This document shows positions 34,453-45,605 of a stretch of DNA of 64,000 nucleotides, piece after piece. The stretch spans positions 94,579 through 158,578 of the forward strand of contig MU266366.1 of the NCBI GenBank assembly GCA_021014945.1. The letters are read 5' to 3'. The position numbers were made by a program, and so were the translations under genes. Origin of the DNA: Leucogyrophana mollusca. Its lineage: Eukaryota > Basidiomycota > Agaricomycetes > Boletales. The notes below the pieces were generated by a model, which did not search any database, was not told where the DNA came from, and worked only from the letters and a program-made list of their open reading frames with translations. Each line of letters opens with the position of its first letter. Positions within the stretch are counted from its first letter, which is position 1.

Positions 34453-36612
34453 ATGTCTCCTCAGGCGTTTGACAACAACCTGGATGCAGAGCAGGGAACG
34501 ATGGACATTATGGTGTCCGCAGTGTCAGCTGTAGCGACGCCTCCTGATCCATCGCACGTCAAGACCCAGTCTGTGACCGCCCGTCGATCGAAGGTCATGC
34601 TAAATATTTCTACACTGGCGTCAGGTAGGATCAACAATGAAACGCCCAAAAACAAATTGAAGAGACGAACAAGTCGATGGATCCGATTTCAACTGTGGTT
34701 CAATACCTACCGGTCAGTGCAATAACTGGTTCTGGCTTGATGATCCCCTGACTCGGCGGTACCACAGCAAATTCTATACGCTGGTCATGGCCGTCAATCT
34801 CACTGCGCTTTCGTTAACCATGGGGGGTATATGGGAATACCCTCATCGCTATACTGGTGCTTTTGTTCTTGGAAATCTGCAAACAGCGATCATCATGCGG
34901 AACGAATTATTCCTGCGTGCACTGTACTTGTTTGTCAACACTTGTTTTGCCAAGGTCGGTAAAGTATTGCCGTATGCACCTACCGCTTATAGCTGACATC
35001 TCGCATCCGCCGCAGTGGACGCCACTTTGGTTCCGGTTGGGATGTACATCTGCTCTGCAGCACGTCGGAGGAATTCACTCTGGCTGTGCTACTTCGGGAT
35101 TTCTGTGGCTGATATATAAAGTGACGTCAATATTCATCAATCACAAGGATACACACTACGCCGTCCTTGTTACCGGAGTCACGACTAACATTGCTGTGGC
35201 TGTCAGCATTCTGAGCGCTTTTCCTTGGGTGCGCAACAACCACCATAAGTAAGCTGGTAGTCCTTCTTATCCAAGACGCCGAGCTGATGATCACCCAAGC
35301 GTTTTTGAACGCCATCATCGTTTCATCGGATGGTGAGTCGTCTTGGGACATCACCCCCTTTAGTCCATTAACCCAATCGCTGTCTCCAGGCTGGGGTTGC
35401 TCTCGAGTGAGTACCACCAGTTCTTCTGCCGTGATGAGAAACAGCCTGACTTCGTTGTTGTAGCGTGGATTTTTGTGATACTCGGAGATAGCTATGATTC
35501 CGATACCCACACTTGGAACCCAAATGGTGTGCGTGTTCTTGAACAACAGGACTTTTGGTTTGCGTTCTCAATGACGGTGTTGTGAGTGTACATCTCCCTT
35601 ATCGGACACGCATGGTGTTGATATATGGCAGCATTCTAATTCCTTGGTTCACTGTTCGCGAGGTGGGAGTAGATGTCGAAATTGTACGCCCTTCTTCCCT
35701 TTTTTCTCTGGTCTCCGTCCCACTCCCGATATAGCCCTCCCCTAAGGTGGCCATCCTCCGTTTCGAGCGCGGTATGCAGCAGGGTTTGCTGGCCAGAATA
35801 TCACGAGGCTCTATCATGGAGTATCACGCCTTCGGCATAATATCGTGAGTGCACTCAGACCATTACGAAAGGGATCTTAACGGGGGCGAGCAGAGAAGGC
35901 ACTCATGCGAAGTATCACTATCTTATTTGCGGCTTGCAAGGAGATTTTACACGTCGATTGGTGACCGAGCCACCAAAAACGCTCTGGACAAGACAACTTA
36001 AGGTAGGTGGGAGGCCAACTTTCTTCTTCCTTTTGTTGGCTCACGTTGTGCGCCAGTTTGCCGGGGTGTCGAACACATCCACTCTATACAAGAGAGGGAT
36101 CCGTGTTTGTACTGGCACTGGTCTTGGGGCGGCATTATCGACATGTCTGCAGGTATGCTGTCCTCTCTTAATTACTGCCAAGGAGACTTGATGAGGACCG
36201 TTGTGGTGACATACAGAGCTCACAATGGTATCTGATATGGATAGGCTCCGAGCAAGATAAAACATTCGGGCCAACGATATCTGGCCTGATCCACCGACAT
36301 ATAGGACCGGAGCGGGTGACACTCTGGGACTCAAAGAAAGAAGGTAGGCCTCGTTTTGCAACGGGTGTGAACGGCCTCATGTCTGGCTCTTGCGACAGGA
36401 GGGCGACCAGACGTCATGAAACTCGTAAAGGAAGTCTATGCATCTTGGCAAGCAGAAGTCGTTTTCATAACGTCAAATTTCCAAGGGAATCAAGAGATCA
36501 TGGAAGGGTGCAAGGAAGCCGGAATCCCTGCCTTTGTGAGACCTTTGCCTGTTTCTCCTCCAAGCTGCACACTCACGAATCATTTGTCCAGGGAACACTC
36601 TGGGATTTTTAA
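34453..36612 (+). CDS. TmpA-like integral membrane protein (adenylate-forming/NRPS12-like family)
   Basis: Thirteen exons join in phase to 499 aa: 34453-34712, 34768-34954, 35016-35248, 35300-35332, 35390-35406, 35464-35581, 35632-35683, 35735-35844, 35894-36002, 36057-36152, 36217-36343, 36399-36535 and 36592-36612. After a soluble N-terminus, hydrophobic segments follow at KFYTLVMAVNLTALSLTMG, ALYLFVNTCFAK, YAVLVTGVTTNIAVAV and DFWFAFSMTVFILIPWF. The C-terminal soluble part has the ferredoxin-reductase-like signatures TGTGLGAALSTC, LIWIGSEQDKTFGP and FITSNFQGNQEIM, ending in GIPAFGTLWDF, which I associate with the basidiomycete TmpA / NRPS12-like family. In Aspergillus TmpA is a plasma-membrane flavoprotein involved in a conidiation signal; a similar redox or signalling role here is inference. 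Exon 5 is only 17 nt and exon 13 only 21 nt. Confidence 0.82.
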
Positions 36613-37036
36613 TAGCGTTTGTCGTTGCTTCATTACAATACAAAGGGCAAAACACCCAGTAGATCCTAGAGCGAACTCATCGCAATTAAGCTAAGCATCA
36701 CACACAATGGCACACGCTTCTCTTCCCGCCATTCATACCACATGTGACCGAGATTTAAGCGATGATCATACTCAGGCTGGAAAAGCGAAGTTGCACCCCG
36801 AGATACAACCGATGGAAATTTAGTCTATGATCCGAAATCAGTGGCGTTCTCGTAGAATTGGCTTGACTAATAGAGTGCCTTTAGATTGTAATTTGGATGG
36901 TGGTAGGTGACCGGATGCTTCGATGCTGTGGGTTTCCTGTCCTCAGCCAAGATTGTCCCCATTCACACTCAGGGGAACACGGCTGTGGCTGTGCTTTCCC
37001 GTCTTCGTTCCTTTTCGGTCTTTGGCTCTTCTAGTT
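36613..37036. promoter_or_regulatory. TmpA-like/REX2 intergenic spacer
   Basis: A tandem head-to-tail spacer presumed to hold the REX2 promoter. An in-frame ATG occurs at 36923, but translation from it would give an implausible Cys/Pro-rich leader. No other element is recognised. Confidence 0.35.
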
Positions 37037-38172
37037 ATGTTTTTTGCCCGAGGGCTACCAATTGTGTGCAGACCCATCTACAAGCAACCCCGCTCCTTTT
37101 TACCGAGGCGTGCTTTGAAGATGGCCTCCGGGAAGCCTCTGGACTTTGATGCTGGGCCATTGGTATGGGTAGACTGCGAAATGACTGGACTGGATCATCG
37201 GAAAGACAAGATTCTAGAAGTCGCGGTTCGTGGATATCAGTATCCGTGATTGTGTTCAATACTCAAAGGGTTGGGCTACGGTCAGTATAGGTGATCATCA
37301 CCGATGGAAACCTGAGTCTGGTCGATGAAGGTATACAGTACGTGATTCGCACCGACAAAGCCATTCTAGATGGGTGAGCAAGGTCACAACCAGTGTCAGG
37401 ATATAAGTCAACTGATGCGAAAATAGGATGGACAAGTGGTGCACGACGCAACACGGACAAGTGCGTTGACACGACTACACGCGGCGGAAACCACTAACTC
37501 AAGTGTACAAGTCCGGTCTCACTCAAGCGTGCTTAACCTCACCTCACACGAAAGAGTTCGTCTCGCAAGCGGTCCTGGATTACATCAAAAAGTGGATACC
37601 TCAGCATCGCACCGGCGTTCTCGCGGGCAACTCGGTCCATGTTGATCGAATCTTCATGGCAGAAGAAATGCCGGACGTGGTTGACTGGCTCCATTATCGG
37701 TGCTAGCCGTCTGTTTTCTTCCATGCGGTTTCGTGGCTAACGAGTACAATGCAGGATCGTCGGTAAGTTTTTAACTCACGAATAGTGTCCTGTCACCCTA
37801 GTTAACGAAACCCCGGAGACGTGTCCTCGATAAAGGTACGGACCTAGGTCTGTGAGTGATGTCGATGGCTTAACATTTTTCAGGAGCTATGCCGTAGATG
37901 GTATCCGTCCCGCTGTCCTCCCAAATCGCTCTTCAGCGGTAGTCACAGGTGAGCACTGAGCTGTTATGCATTCGCACGAGCTTCATAGCTCGTAGGGCCC
38001 TTGATGACATCAAAGGATCGATACGAGGTAGGTGGTCTGCATCGCAGGCCGGTATTTCCATCTCTGACTCTTTTGAAACACAGAACTCGACTGGTATCGG
38101 AAGAACATATTCATTGAGGCTCCCCTATCTCCTTGGTCAACGTCGAGCTCCGGCACCAATATCCCGCTATAA
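37037..38172 (+). CDS. REX2: Oligoribonuclease, probable mitochondrial form
   Basis: Nine exons join in phase: 37037-37225, 37291-37373, 37427-37460, 37512-37699, 37755-37762, 37819-37835, 37884-37948, 37996-38027 and 38084-38172; 234 aa. It is a DEDDh 3'-5' exoribonuclease that degrades 2-5-nt RNA. The catalytic motif VDCEMTGLD (first Asp and Glu), GNSVHVDRIFM (second Asp), and YRIVDVSSIKEL with the RCPPKSLF and HRALDDIKGSIREL segments (His and last Asp) are all present. The start at 37037 gives an Arg-rich, acid-free leader (MFFARGLPIVCRP..FLPRRALK) like a mitochondrial presequence; the alternative ATG at 37121 (MASGKPLDFD) would give a 206-aa form. Dual starts could serve both compartments. 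Exons 5 (8 nt) and 6 (17 nt) are microexons needed to encode IVDVSSIK. Partial copies of its 3' exons occur at 39897, 45610 and 51345. Confidence 0.93.
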
Positions 38173-38333
38173 CCATGAGGTGGATTGGCAATGTGCACCA
38201 GCGGATACGTCAGAGTCCAAATAGCTACAAGCGAACTGGACTTGGTGTATAAAATATGAGTGTATATATTAGCCTCCTGCAAAGAAAAGTGCCTGAAAAT
38301 GCTCCCGCTTTGTGACAGGCGCCGTTTATGAGA

Positions 38334-39578
38334 CTAAAGTGTCTCGATGGACGCCAAGTCATCCCTTTCGGATCGAGGGTTGGCTACGAATTGAACAGTG
38401 GACAGCGCAGGATCTGTCGTCCGAGTCCAAGCCAGGCCTCGAGAGACCTTGTACACGAGGAGAAGCGGCGCTAAAATCTTCACGGTACTGTAAGTGTGGA
38501 AAGTGTGACATATTGGAGGCGTCACACCTGCACATGTGATAAGGAGGCAACGAACACGTATTGAATCGGACTTCCGACGATATAGAGGATCAGAAATATT
38601 AGAGACCACATAGCGTACAACCCAGACGATTCAATCGTCATGGTCGCGATACTAGTATATGGGGATGCGTGATCCGGGCCTGCGATAGATTCGTTGGTTG
38701 GCTGCTTTCAAAGGCTGGATGAGTACATATATTCTCACCAAGGGTTCTATCCAGTCGCCTTTTATGCATATACAGTCTGGCTACAATGAAAATTGTCGTG
38801 ATGACGCTTTGTGAAAGAGAGAGAGCGAAGTAAGACACAGAATAGCGCATCGTAGGTTTTGAGTAATATTGCTGATTTGGTGCAAATGTGAGGATTGCAA
38901 CAAAGATCCCCATCGCTGGCCGACGAATACGGGAGATAATCAGTCACGAACGTGCAGAAGCGTACAGACGGACCTGCACATACCGATGTTGCCAACAAAC
39001 AAGGCGGACGGAAATATGACTACCCATTTCCTGTAGCGTGAACCGTAGTAGAGCACAAACAGTCGCCACAGCTGCACGAGAAGTCACATCAGCCAAGAGA
39101 CGACCGAGGGGACGGCTAATTGACTCACAACCACACAATCCGCCATCCAATCTGAGATAAGATAACTTACTGCACCCATCTGAGGGACTGGGTCACGCCA
39201 GAGGGTGCCGACGTAGGCTAGAGGTCCACCGGGAAAACTATCATGACCGATGTATGAGACTTCCACTTTCCAAACAGAGGCGATGGTGTGAAGCGTTCCG
39301 AGAATGAACAACGTTGAGATATAGACGAGGTTACACCATGTGCGGAATCGTATGGGCTGAAGCGACGTGGAGACGCGGAGACCTCGCAGCAAGGATCTTG
39401 CGCAAACCAAGTAGAGTGAAAACATCACTCCGTACGCGATTCCAGGGACGACGGTGCTACTGACCAAGAAAACTTTCTCGATATATAGATCCGAAGATGT
39501 TTCAGTGGTTGCAGCATATGTGATGGAGCGGGGAGGCATGCCAGAACACGATGGTTCACGGGATGATTGGACGTTCAT
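38334..39578 (-). CDS. Seven-helix membrane protein family, member 1
   Basis: Exons 39578-39129, 39071-38984, 38915-38739, 38679-38528 and 38477-38334 (450, 88, 177, 152, 144 nt) give 336 aa from MNVQSSRE. I count seven hydrophobic helices: near TVVPGIAYGVMFSLYLV, YISTLFILGTLHTIAS, WMADCVVVWRLFVLYY, WVVIFPSALFVGNIG, FALSLSQSVITTIFIVARLY, GLYAMWSLIFLILYIV and ILAPLLLVYKV. Cytosolic-side basic motifs (HKRRLDR, RGLAWTR) and a Ser/Glu-rich C-tail follow. The DWMADC/NWMADC motif and TIESSGLY motif are shared by all four members in this window. The family has no function known to me; the topology resembles receptor-like or DUF653x-type orphan proteins of Agaricomycetes. It lies tail-to-tail with REX2. 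Confidence 0.82.
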
Positions 39579-39896
39579 TAAAAGAGGCAGGGCCTGTGAC
39601 TGGAGAGTATGCTTGCTCCCGCAGAACACGCATCAAGAACAAGAAGTCCATCACCAAAAACAGCATCAAGGTGCCCGCAACTGAACTGTTAGTGACTCGC
39701 TCATCCGAGCGTCCGAGTCGGTATCTGGGCTGGGTCGGAAGAAGACTTCATCGAGGACATAGTCGCACTATATATAGTCGACGACACTGCCGTCGGTGAG
39801 ATAAACTTTGTGATCAAGGTTGACGTTATTTAAGAGTCACGTGAATCTTTGTTCCTACCAAAGGTCCGCACTGGTCTGCATCGTGCACGTGGGTCG

Positions 39897-40020
39897 ATAG
39901 TCTCATCTCCGACTCTATTTAAACGCAGAACTCGACTGGTATTGGAAGAATATATTCATTGAGGCTCCCTTATCTCCTTGGTCTACCCCGAGCTCTAGCA
40001 CCAAGATTGCGCGATAACCA
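39897..40020 (+). pseudogene. Relic of REX2 last exon
   Basis: Matches the end of REX2 intron 8 and exon 9 (38060-38172): GACTCTATTTAAACGCAG, then AACTCGACTGGTATTGG, and on through GAGGCTCCCTTATCTCC. The rest of REX2 is absent. The shared sequence continues without break into the spacer and the membrane gene at 40201, as it does at the genuine REX2 locus. Confidence 0.85.
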
Positions 40021-40200
40021 TTGAATGGAATGGGAATGCGCATCAGCGGATACGTCACAGTCCAATTAGCTACAAGCGAACTGGACTTGGTGTATAAAAT
40101 ATGAGTGTATATATGAGCTTTTGCAGAGGATGAGGGACTGCTTCCTGCAAAGAAAGTGCCTGAAAATGCCCCCGCTTTGTGACAGGCGCTGTGTACGAGA

Positions 40201-41416
40201 CTAAAGTGTCTCGGAGGACTCCAAGTCATCCCTTTCGGACTGAGGGTTGGGTGCGAATTTGACAGTGGACAGCGCAGGATCTGTCGTCCGAGTCCAAACC
40301 TTGCCTTGAGAGACCTTGTACACGAGGAGAAGCGGTGCTATAATCTTCACGACACTGTAAGTGTAGACAGTGTGACACCCTGGAGGCGTCATACCTGCAT
40401 ATGTGGCAAGGAGGTAGCGAACGCGTATTGGATCGGATTTCCGACGACATAAAGGATCACAAAGATTAGAGACCACATAACATACAACCCAGATGATTCA
40501 ATGGTCATGATCGCAATACTAGTATATGGAGATGCATGGTCCGGGCCTGCAATGGATTCGTCGGTTGGCTGCTTTCAAAGACCGGATGAGTATATATTCT
40601 CACCGAGGGTTCTATCCAGCCGCCTTTTATGCATATACAGTCTGGCTACAACACAAATTGTCGCGATGACGCTTTCTGAAAGAGAGAGAGCGTAATAAGA
40701 CACAGAATAGCGCATCGTTGATTCCGGGTGTAATTGCTGATTTACTGCAGATGAGCAGACTGCAACAAAGATCCCCATCACTGGACGACGAATACGGAAG
40801 ATAATTAGTCATGAATGTGCAGAAGCGTACAGAGTAACCTGCACATACCGATATTACCAACAAACAAGGTGGACGAAAATATGATTACCCATTTCCTGTA
40901 GCGTGAACCATAGTAGAGCACAAACAACCGCCACAGCTATACGAGAAGTCACATCAGTCAAGAGATAATCGAGCAGACGGCCAATTGGCTCACAACTAGA
41001 CAATCCGCCATCCAATTTGAGATAAGATAGCTTACTGCCCACATCTGAGCGACCGTGCCACGCCGGAGGGCGCTAATGTAGGCTAGAGGTCCACCAGGAA
41101 AATTATCAAAACCGATGTAAGAGACTTGCACATCCCAAACGGCGACAAAAACGGAGATAATGATGTGAAGCGTTCCGAAAATGAACAACGTTGAGATATA
41201 GCCGAAGTGACACCATGTGCGAAATCGTGTGGGCTGATGCAACGTGGAGACGCGGAGACCTCGCAGCAAGGATCTTGCACAAACAAAGTAGAGTGAAAAC
41301 ATCACTCCGTACGCGATTCCAGGGACGACGGTGTTGCTGACGAGGAACACTTTCTCGATATATAGGTCTGAGGATGTTTCGGTGGTTGTACTATATGTGA
41401 TGGAGCGGGGGGCCAT
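40201..41416 (-). CDS. Seven-helix membrane protein family, member 2
   Basis: Exons 41416-40994, 40936-40849, 40780-40604, 40546-40395 and 40344-40201 (423, 88, 177, 152, 144 nt) give 327 aa from MAPRSITY. The last four exon lengths equal those of members 1 and 3. The start used by members 1 and 3 (MNVQSS) is changed here to LISIQSS, so initiation probably moves to MAPRS, although an in-frame upstream ATG (MFSGHG, in the part that parallels MFCG in the others) could extend it. An extra four residues (VFVA) lie in the second loop compared with member 1. Frame and splice sites are intact. Confidence 0.78.
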
Positions 41417-41970
41417 GGCAGAACGCGATGGTTGACAGGATGATTGGATGCTGATTAAAGAGGCTGGCTGTCGAGGGAGGAGGCAGGGCCCGTGACCGGA
41501 GAACATGCTTGCTCCCGCGGAGCACGCATCAAGAGCAATGGGTCCATCACCCGAAACAGCAAGGTGCTCGCAACCGACTAGGCATCCGGGATTCGGTATT
41601 TGGGCTGGGTCGAAACTTTGTTCGAATGTGAAATTTAGTACGAGAAGACTGACGTATTCGAAGTACAGCCGCACTAAAGTCGATGGGTATCAGTGAGATA
41701 AAGTTGACGTTATGTGATGTCAATTTTCCTGCTTAAGGTCCAGAGACGCTCTGCAGCGCCTGGCATACATGCTCACTATAGCCTCCTATTCAATAACTGG
41801 CGGCATATGGTGCTTTCCATGAAGAAATCGCCGGCTTTGTAATGCGATGGCATAATGCTGTATGCAGGCGCGATGGCAAACGAAGACCGGGGATGGTAAT
41901 CATGCCGGAGATGCTTCCCAGTATGGCGCCCAGAGGGCAATCACGCTGGCGTGCACTTGAATTTCGTACG
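41417..41970. other. Spacer between family member 2 and the PTAR1-like gene
   Basis: The left part (to about 41720) resembles the 5' flank of member 1 (39600-39840), sharing TTTGGGCTGGGTCG-type sequence. The remainder is the 3' flank of the PTAR1-like gene. No further gene is seen. Confidence 0.4.
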
Positions 41971-43171
41971 CTAGAAGAAGGTGAAAACACCTTCAGGCCA
42001 GATGCTTAAATTGGTACGCACATCGTTGGTGTGACTGAGCCAGAAGAGGAAGCGACGGGCGTAGAGGGCGCTCAATTGCTCCTCGTTCTGTGGTGTAGCA
42101 AGTGGAGCAGCGAAATTACGAGAAAACTCCTCGAGCGTGTCTTCGTCGTCTGTCGATACTTCAAACAGCGCAGTGGCGCGCATGTACATCCAGAGGGCCT
42201 CGTGACTAGGGAAGGATTGCACAAGTGACTTTGCATGAGATGCGAACGACAACGAATTCCACGATGGTCTTGTAGCAGCGAAGAAGTTGCTATCTTGAGC
42301 ACAAGCTGAGAGCTTAACGAGGTAGTGAACTGCGCTGAAGTCCGCGACATGCCGTTCTATCCATTGTTTGACGTTTGATATCTCGCCAAGGACAATTTCT
42401 GTGTACGCGGCTTCGTCGTGAGCGCTATCGTTCACAACGAGGTTGTCTAGCGTATGGCGCATGCAGAAGTAGCGATGGGCCCAGGCGAAATAATTTCGCG
42501 GATAAAGTTCACATGCTCTAGTGACGATCCCCAGCTCCTTTCGAAGAGCGTCCGGAGGGATACACGGTATAGGTAAACAACCTGGATGAGCTCCATCTTC
42601 AAATGCATCGCTTGTGGATGGTGGATAGATCCGCCGAAGGAGCCACTGCCGATGGTGCCATATGATAGACTCCTTGGCGCAGTGCTGAGACGACAACAGC
42701 GCGGCAGTGAATGACAATTCGGCGCTTGGGTCTAGAGACCCTTGCACGACCAGGTGCTTACGGGTGTTCAGAGCAGTCTGATGAGCAGGATTGGTAAGTA
42801 AGATGACGGCCGACGATGCGATCAGGTCTCTGATTGCTGGTTGCGAAGACGCGGTCAAAGACAGTGCCTGTCTCCTCGACAGTTTAAAGTTGGCCATCCC
42901 AACCATGAAAGCTTTGTAAAGTATCTTCTGGGGGACTCCGAGATTATTGTCGATGAAGAGAAAGGGAAAGGTGTTGGTTCCCTCTTGAACCCAGGTGGAT
43001 GCATCACCTGGAAGTATCTCGATAGATGTTCTGCAAAGCGGAGTGGAGATCAGAGGGGCTCTATCACGCGAAAACCTGTGATAGTAGTGGAACTAACGGA
43101 TTGCTTTGTAGCAATGACACCAGTAACTCGAAAGTCGACTGTGTGTGGTCAGGCGCTGGATGGTGGTCCAT
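41971..43171 (-). CDS. Prenyltransferase alpha-subunit repeat protein, PTAR1-like
   Basis: Exons 43171-43076 and 43017-41971 give 380 aa from MDHHPAPD. The long second exon carries PPTA-type repeats with paired Trp/Arg helices: ESIIWHHRQWLLRRIYP, ELGIVTRACELYPRNYFAWAH and DFSAVHYLVKL, with the LGIPLR-like NNLGVPQKILYKAF block near the N-terminus. These repeats form the alpha-alpha superhelix of protein farnesyl/geranylgeranyl transferase alpha subunits and of PTAR1. The latter, in Rab geranylgeranylation variants, pairs with RABGGTB and modifies Ykt6. The N-terminal LPGD.S.WVQEG motif points to the PTAR1 branch rather than Ram2 or Bet4. The gene diverges from the glycosyltransferase at 43226, with 54 bp between start codons. 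Confidence 0.8.
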
Positions 43172-43225
43172 GGTAAAGGAGGAATCCTACATAGTTGATC
43201 CTTCTTTGGCTTGCGTCTTACCACG
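43172..43225. promoter_or_regulatory. 54-bp divergent intergenic region
   Basis: The only sequence between the ATG of the PTAR1-like gene (minus) and that of the GT49-like gene (plus). The transcripts must start inside it or overlap at their 5' ends. No TATA box is evident. Confidence 0.5.
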
Positions 43226-45090
43226 ATGCCAGACCTTCACAGTCTCGCCCGTGTCTCCCAGCTCGCAATCTTATTGTACGTGATTCTGGCTGTCGTCTAT
43301 ACCACGAATTCTTTCGTGGTCACCCCGATTCAAACTGCCCTTGGATGGTCCGGGACGTCCTACGAAAAGGCACACAGGACTCCCACCTCGGTTCTCCCAA
43401 ACGCGGTAACGTTCGGATCTACGCACGAGGTTATATACTGGCCGTCATCGTCCTTTGCCGCTCAGCACGGATTTGGCTCTGCAAGTTCCGTACCTACGAG
43501 CGAGGAGCTCTTCCTTTCGAAAGCCTTTTCGCAATCCTTGCATCCGAGCAAGATCATCCCATACTACTATCGGGCCACCGGTGCTTTTGAGGACGACGAC
43601 ATCACAGTCACTACGCTGGTTACAAGCAACCGCTTCAAAGTTTTTGCTGAGCTCGTACAGCGGTATCAAGGTGTGAACTTCCACCCTTTCCTCCGTCGAG
43701 CTAACACGCGAGGTCCAGGCCCAATCTCTGCGACCGTGCACGTCAAATGCACGCCAGATGGCCCGCCGACTAAGTCGACCCACGCGCTCCTCGATGCCCT
43801 GCACGAACTTTATACGACCACGCCTTCCATGTCCACGTTCGTTGACATACACCTCATTCTTTCTCCATTTGACAGACAGCTCAATACTTGGCGGAACGCC
43901 GCACGCCTCTTTGCACGCACTGACTTTGTGATGATGTTGGACGTCGACTTTGCCGTGTGCACCGACTTTCGGGCTGCGATCAGAGGGAGTAGAGACGGAG
44001 AAATTGGGCGCCGTCTAATGACGGGCGATGCAGCGCTTGTGGTGCCTGCATTTGAGTATGTGAAGCAACAGGATGGGCTAGATCAGGGGACTTTCCCGAG
44101 GGACAAAGCGGTGCGCTTGACCGTCTGCAGTCCACAGGTTGCCGTCATTACTCCCCCCATAGTCCCTTCTATCCCTGGTCAAAGCCAAGAAAATCGACAT
44201 GTTCCACCGCACGTGGGCTCCAGGGCACAACAGCAGCGACTACGCGCGCTACTACTCTGCATCTCCAGGCGAAGTTTACAAAGTCACGCAGTACCAGTCC
44301 GCGTACGAGCCTTATGTTATCTTCAAGAAAGATGGTGCCCCCTGGTGGGTCCTATTCTCTGTCGTACGTTCGCCGAGACATAATAGCTAGGTGCGACGAG
44401 CGATTCGTCGGATATGGCGGAAACAAGGCTGCGTGTCTGTATGAGATGTACATCTCCGGCATGTCTTTCTACGTCTTGGCGGACCATTTCCTCGTCCATC
44501 AAAGCCACCCCTACGAAGAGGCCGCGCGTAAGCTTGAGGTACGCTCTCCCAATAGCCTTTTCTCGCTGTTGTTCCGTCCTTCAGTTTCCGAGTCCTCTTG
44601 TTTTTGGTCGTTGAGGTTGCATATCTTCACAGCGCAAAAGCAATCGCAAGATATATCAAGACTTCAAAGAGGAGGTCTGTCTCCGGTAAGAACACAATAG
44701 CATGTGCAACGTACGAGGATGCGACCTTCACACTGCGACTGCCCGCAATAGGTACCTCAAGCGGCACTACGACTCGGGCACGCTGAATACTACCAAGGGG
44801 AATAACGTACAGGAAGAATGCAAGAAAATCAAAGGCGTGTCACGCATCGCTGCTCAAGTATGTCCGTCCTTGACTAGATTTCTGGCATTGCGCCTCCTCG
44901 AGTCGTTTTGACGCGTAAATACACCTATCGTGTCAAGCTCGTCGAGGGGAAGCTTTGAAGGTGGGTTTGGGTGTTCCGCTATAGACAGCTGCTTCCTTTG
45001 CTCGACACTTCTTCATACACGATACAGTTGGATTTCCGAGAGCTGGGGCTCATGTACCACGGACCAACACGATGGATCGGGTCGCTCTGA
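43226..45090 (+). CDS. GT49 (LARGE-like) glycosyltransferase, type II membrane protein
   Basis: Exons 43226-43670, 43719-44110, 44163-44344, 44391-44538, 44633-44685, 44752-44857 and 45028-45090 join in phase to 462 aa. A short cytosolic N-terminus precedes a signal anchor (LAILLYVILAVVYTTNSFVV), placing the catalytic domain in the Golgi lumen. The DxD-type metal and sugar-nucleotide site is MMLDVDFAV. Other GT49 features are ITVTTLVTSNRF, NAARLFARTDF, FHRTWAPGHNSSDY, EPYVIFKKDGAPWCDERFVGYGGNK, and DHFLVHQSHPY. The family includes the beta-1,3-glucuronyltransferase domain of LARGE and B4GAT1; fungal acceptors are unknown. The last exon, ending TRWIGSL, follows a 170-nt intron and is less certain than the rest; the protein could instead end soon after 44857. 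Confidence 0.83.
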
Positions 45091-45289
45091 CATCTCCACT
45101 CCGACTCCTTCCTAGACTTTTCAATCATCTCAAGGACTTCGATGGCGGGAAACCAAGCCATACTTCTGTGTTTTGACTCTGTTCTGTGTCTATGAACATG
45201 TAGTGTGGTTCATGTGTTGATATCTTGAATCGATCCGTATCACACGGGAAGGCCAGGGGAGCACACCATAAGGCGCCCGAATAACCAGC

Positions 45290-45605
45290 GTATCCAACGC
45301 TTAACCAGGTAACATACAACCGAGGGCTGAGCACTGAAGCGCTGACCCCGGGGCTTTGTTCATGCGTCCCTCGAAAGACAACTGAACGGACTACTCACGT
45401 GCCTCAGATCGGAGGGGTTCGAGCCAATGATATCCATCAAGACAAACCCACTGACATACCTCAAGTTGTATTTCCATTAATGTCTAAGTTACAGAACAGT
45501 CTGCGAGTGAGTACTAGGACCCACCATTTAGACACACAACCCATCTCGCCGACCCAGACGATCCCGATTTCTATCCCTATCCCTGTCGTCGGTAAGGTCC
45601 AGACC
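45290..45605 (+). pseudogene. Relic of the SPP2 3' end and flank
   Basis: Matches 53060-53430 in the same orientation: the AACCAGGTAACATACAAC, CCCTCGAAAGACAACTG, ATACCTCAAGTTGTGT-like and CTATCCCTATCCCTGTC segments occur in the same order. The last corresponds to the Arg/Asp-rich C-terminal coding region of SPP2 (minus strand at 53371). Only this end is present, with many changes, so it is non-functional. Confidence 0.75.

Noticed and set aside
45410..45430. GGTTCGAGCC resembling a tRNA B box
   Set aside because: No A box or cloverleaf can be folded around it, and the same stretch occurs in degraded form near 53250 as part of the SPP2 flank duplication.
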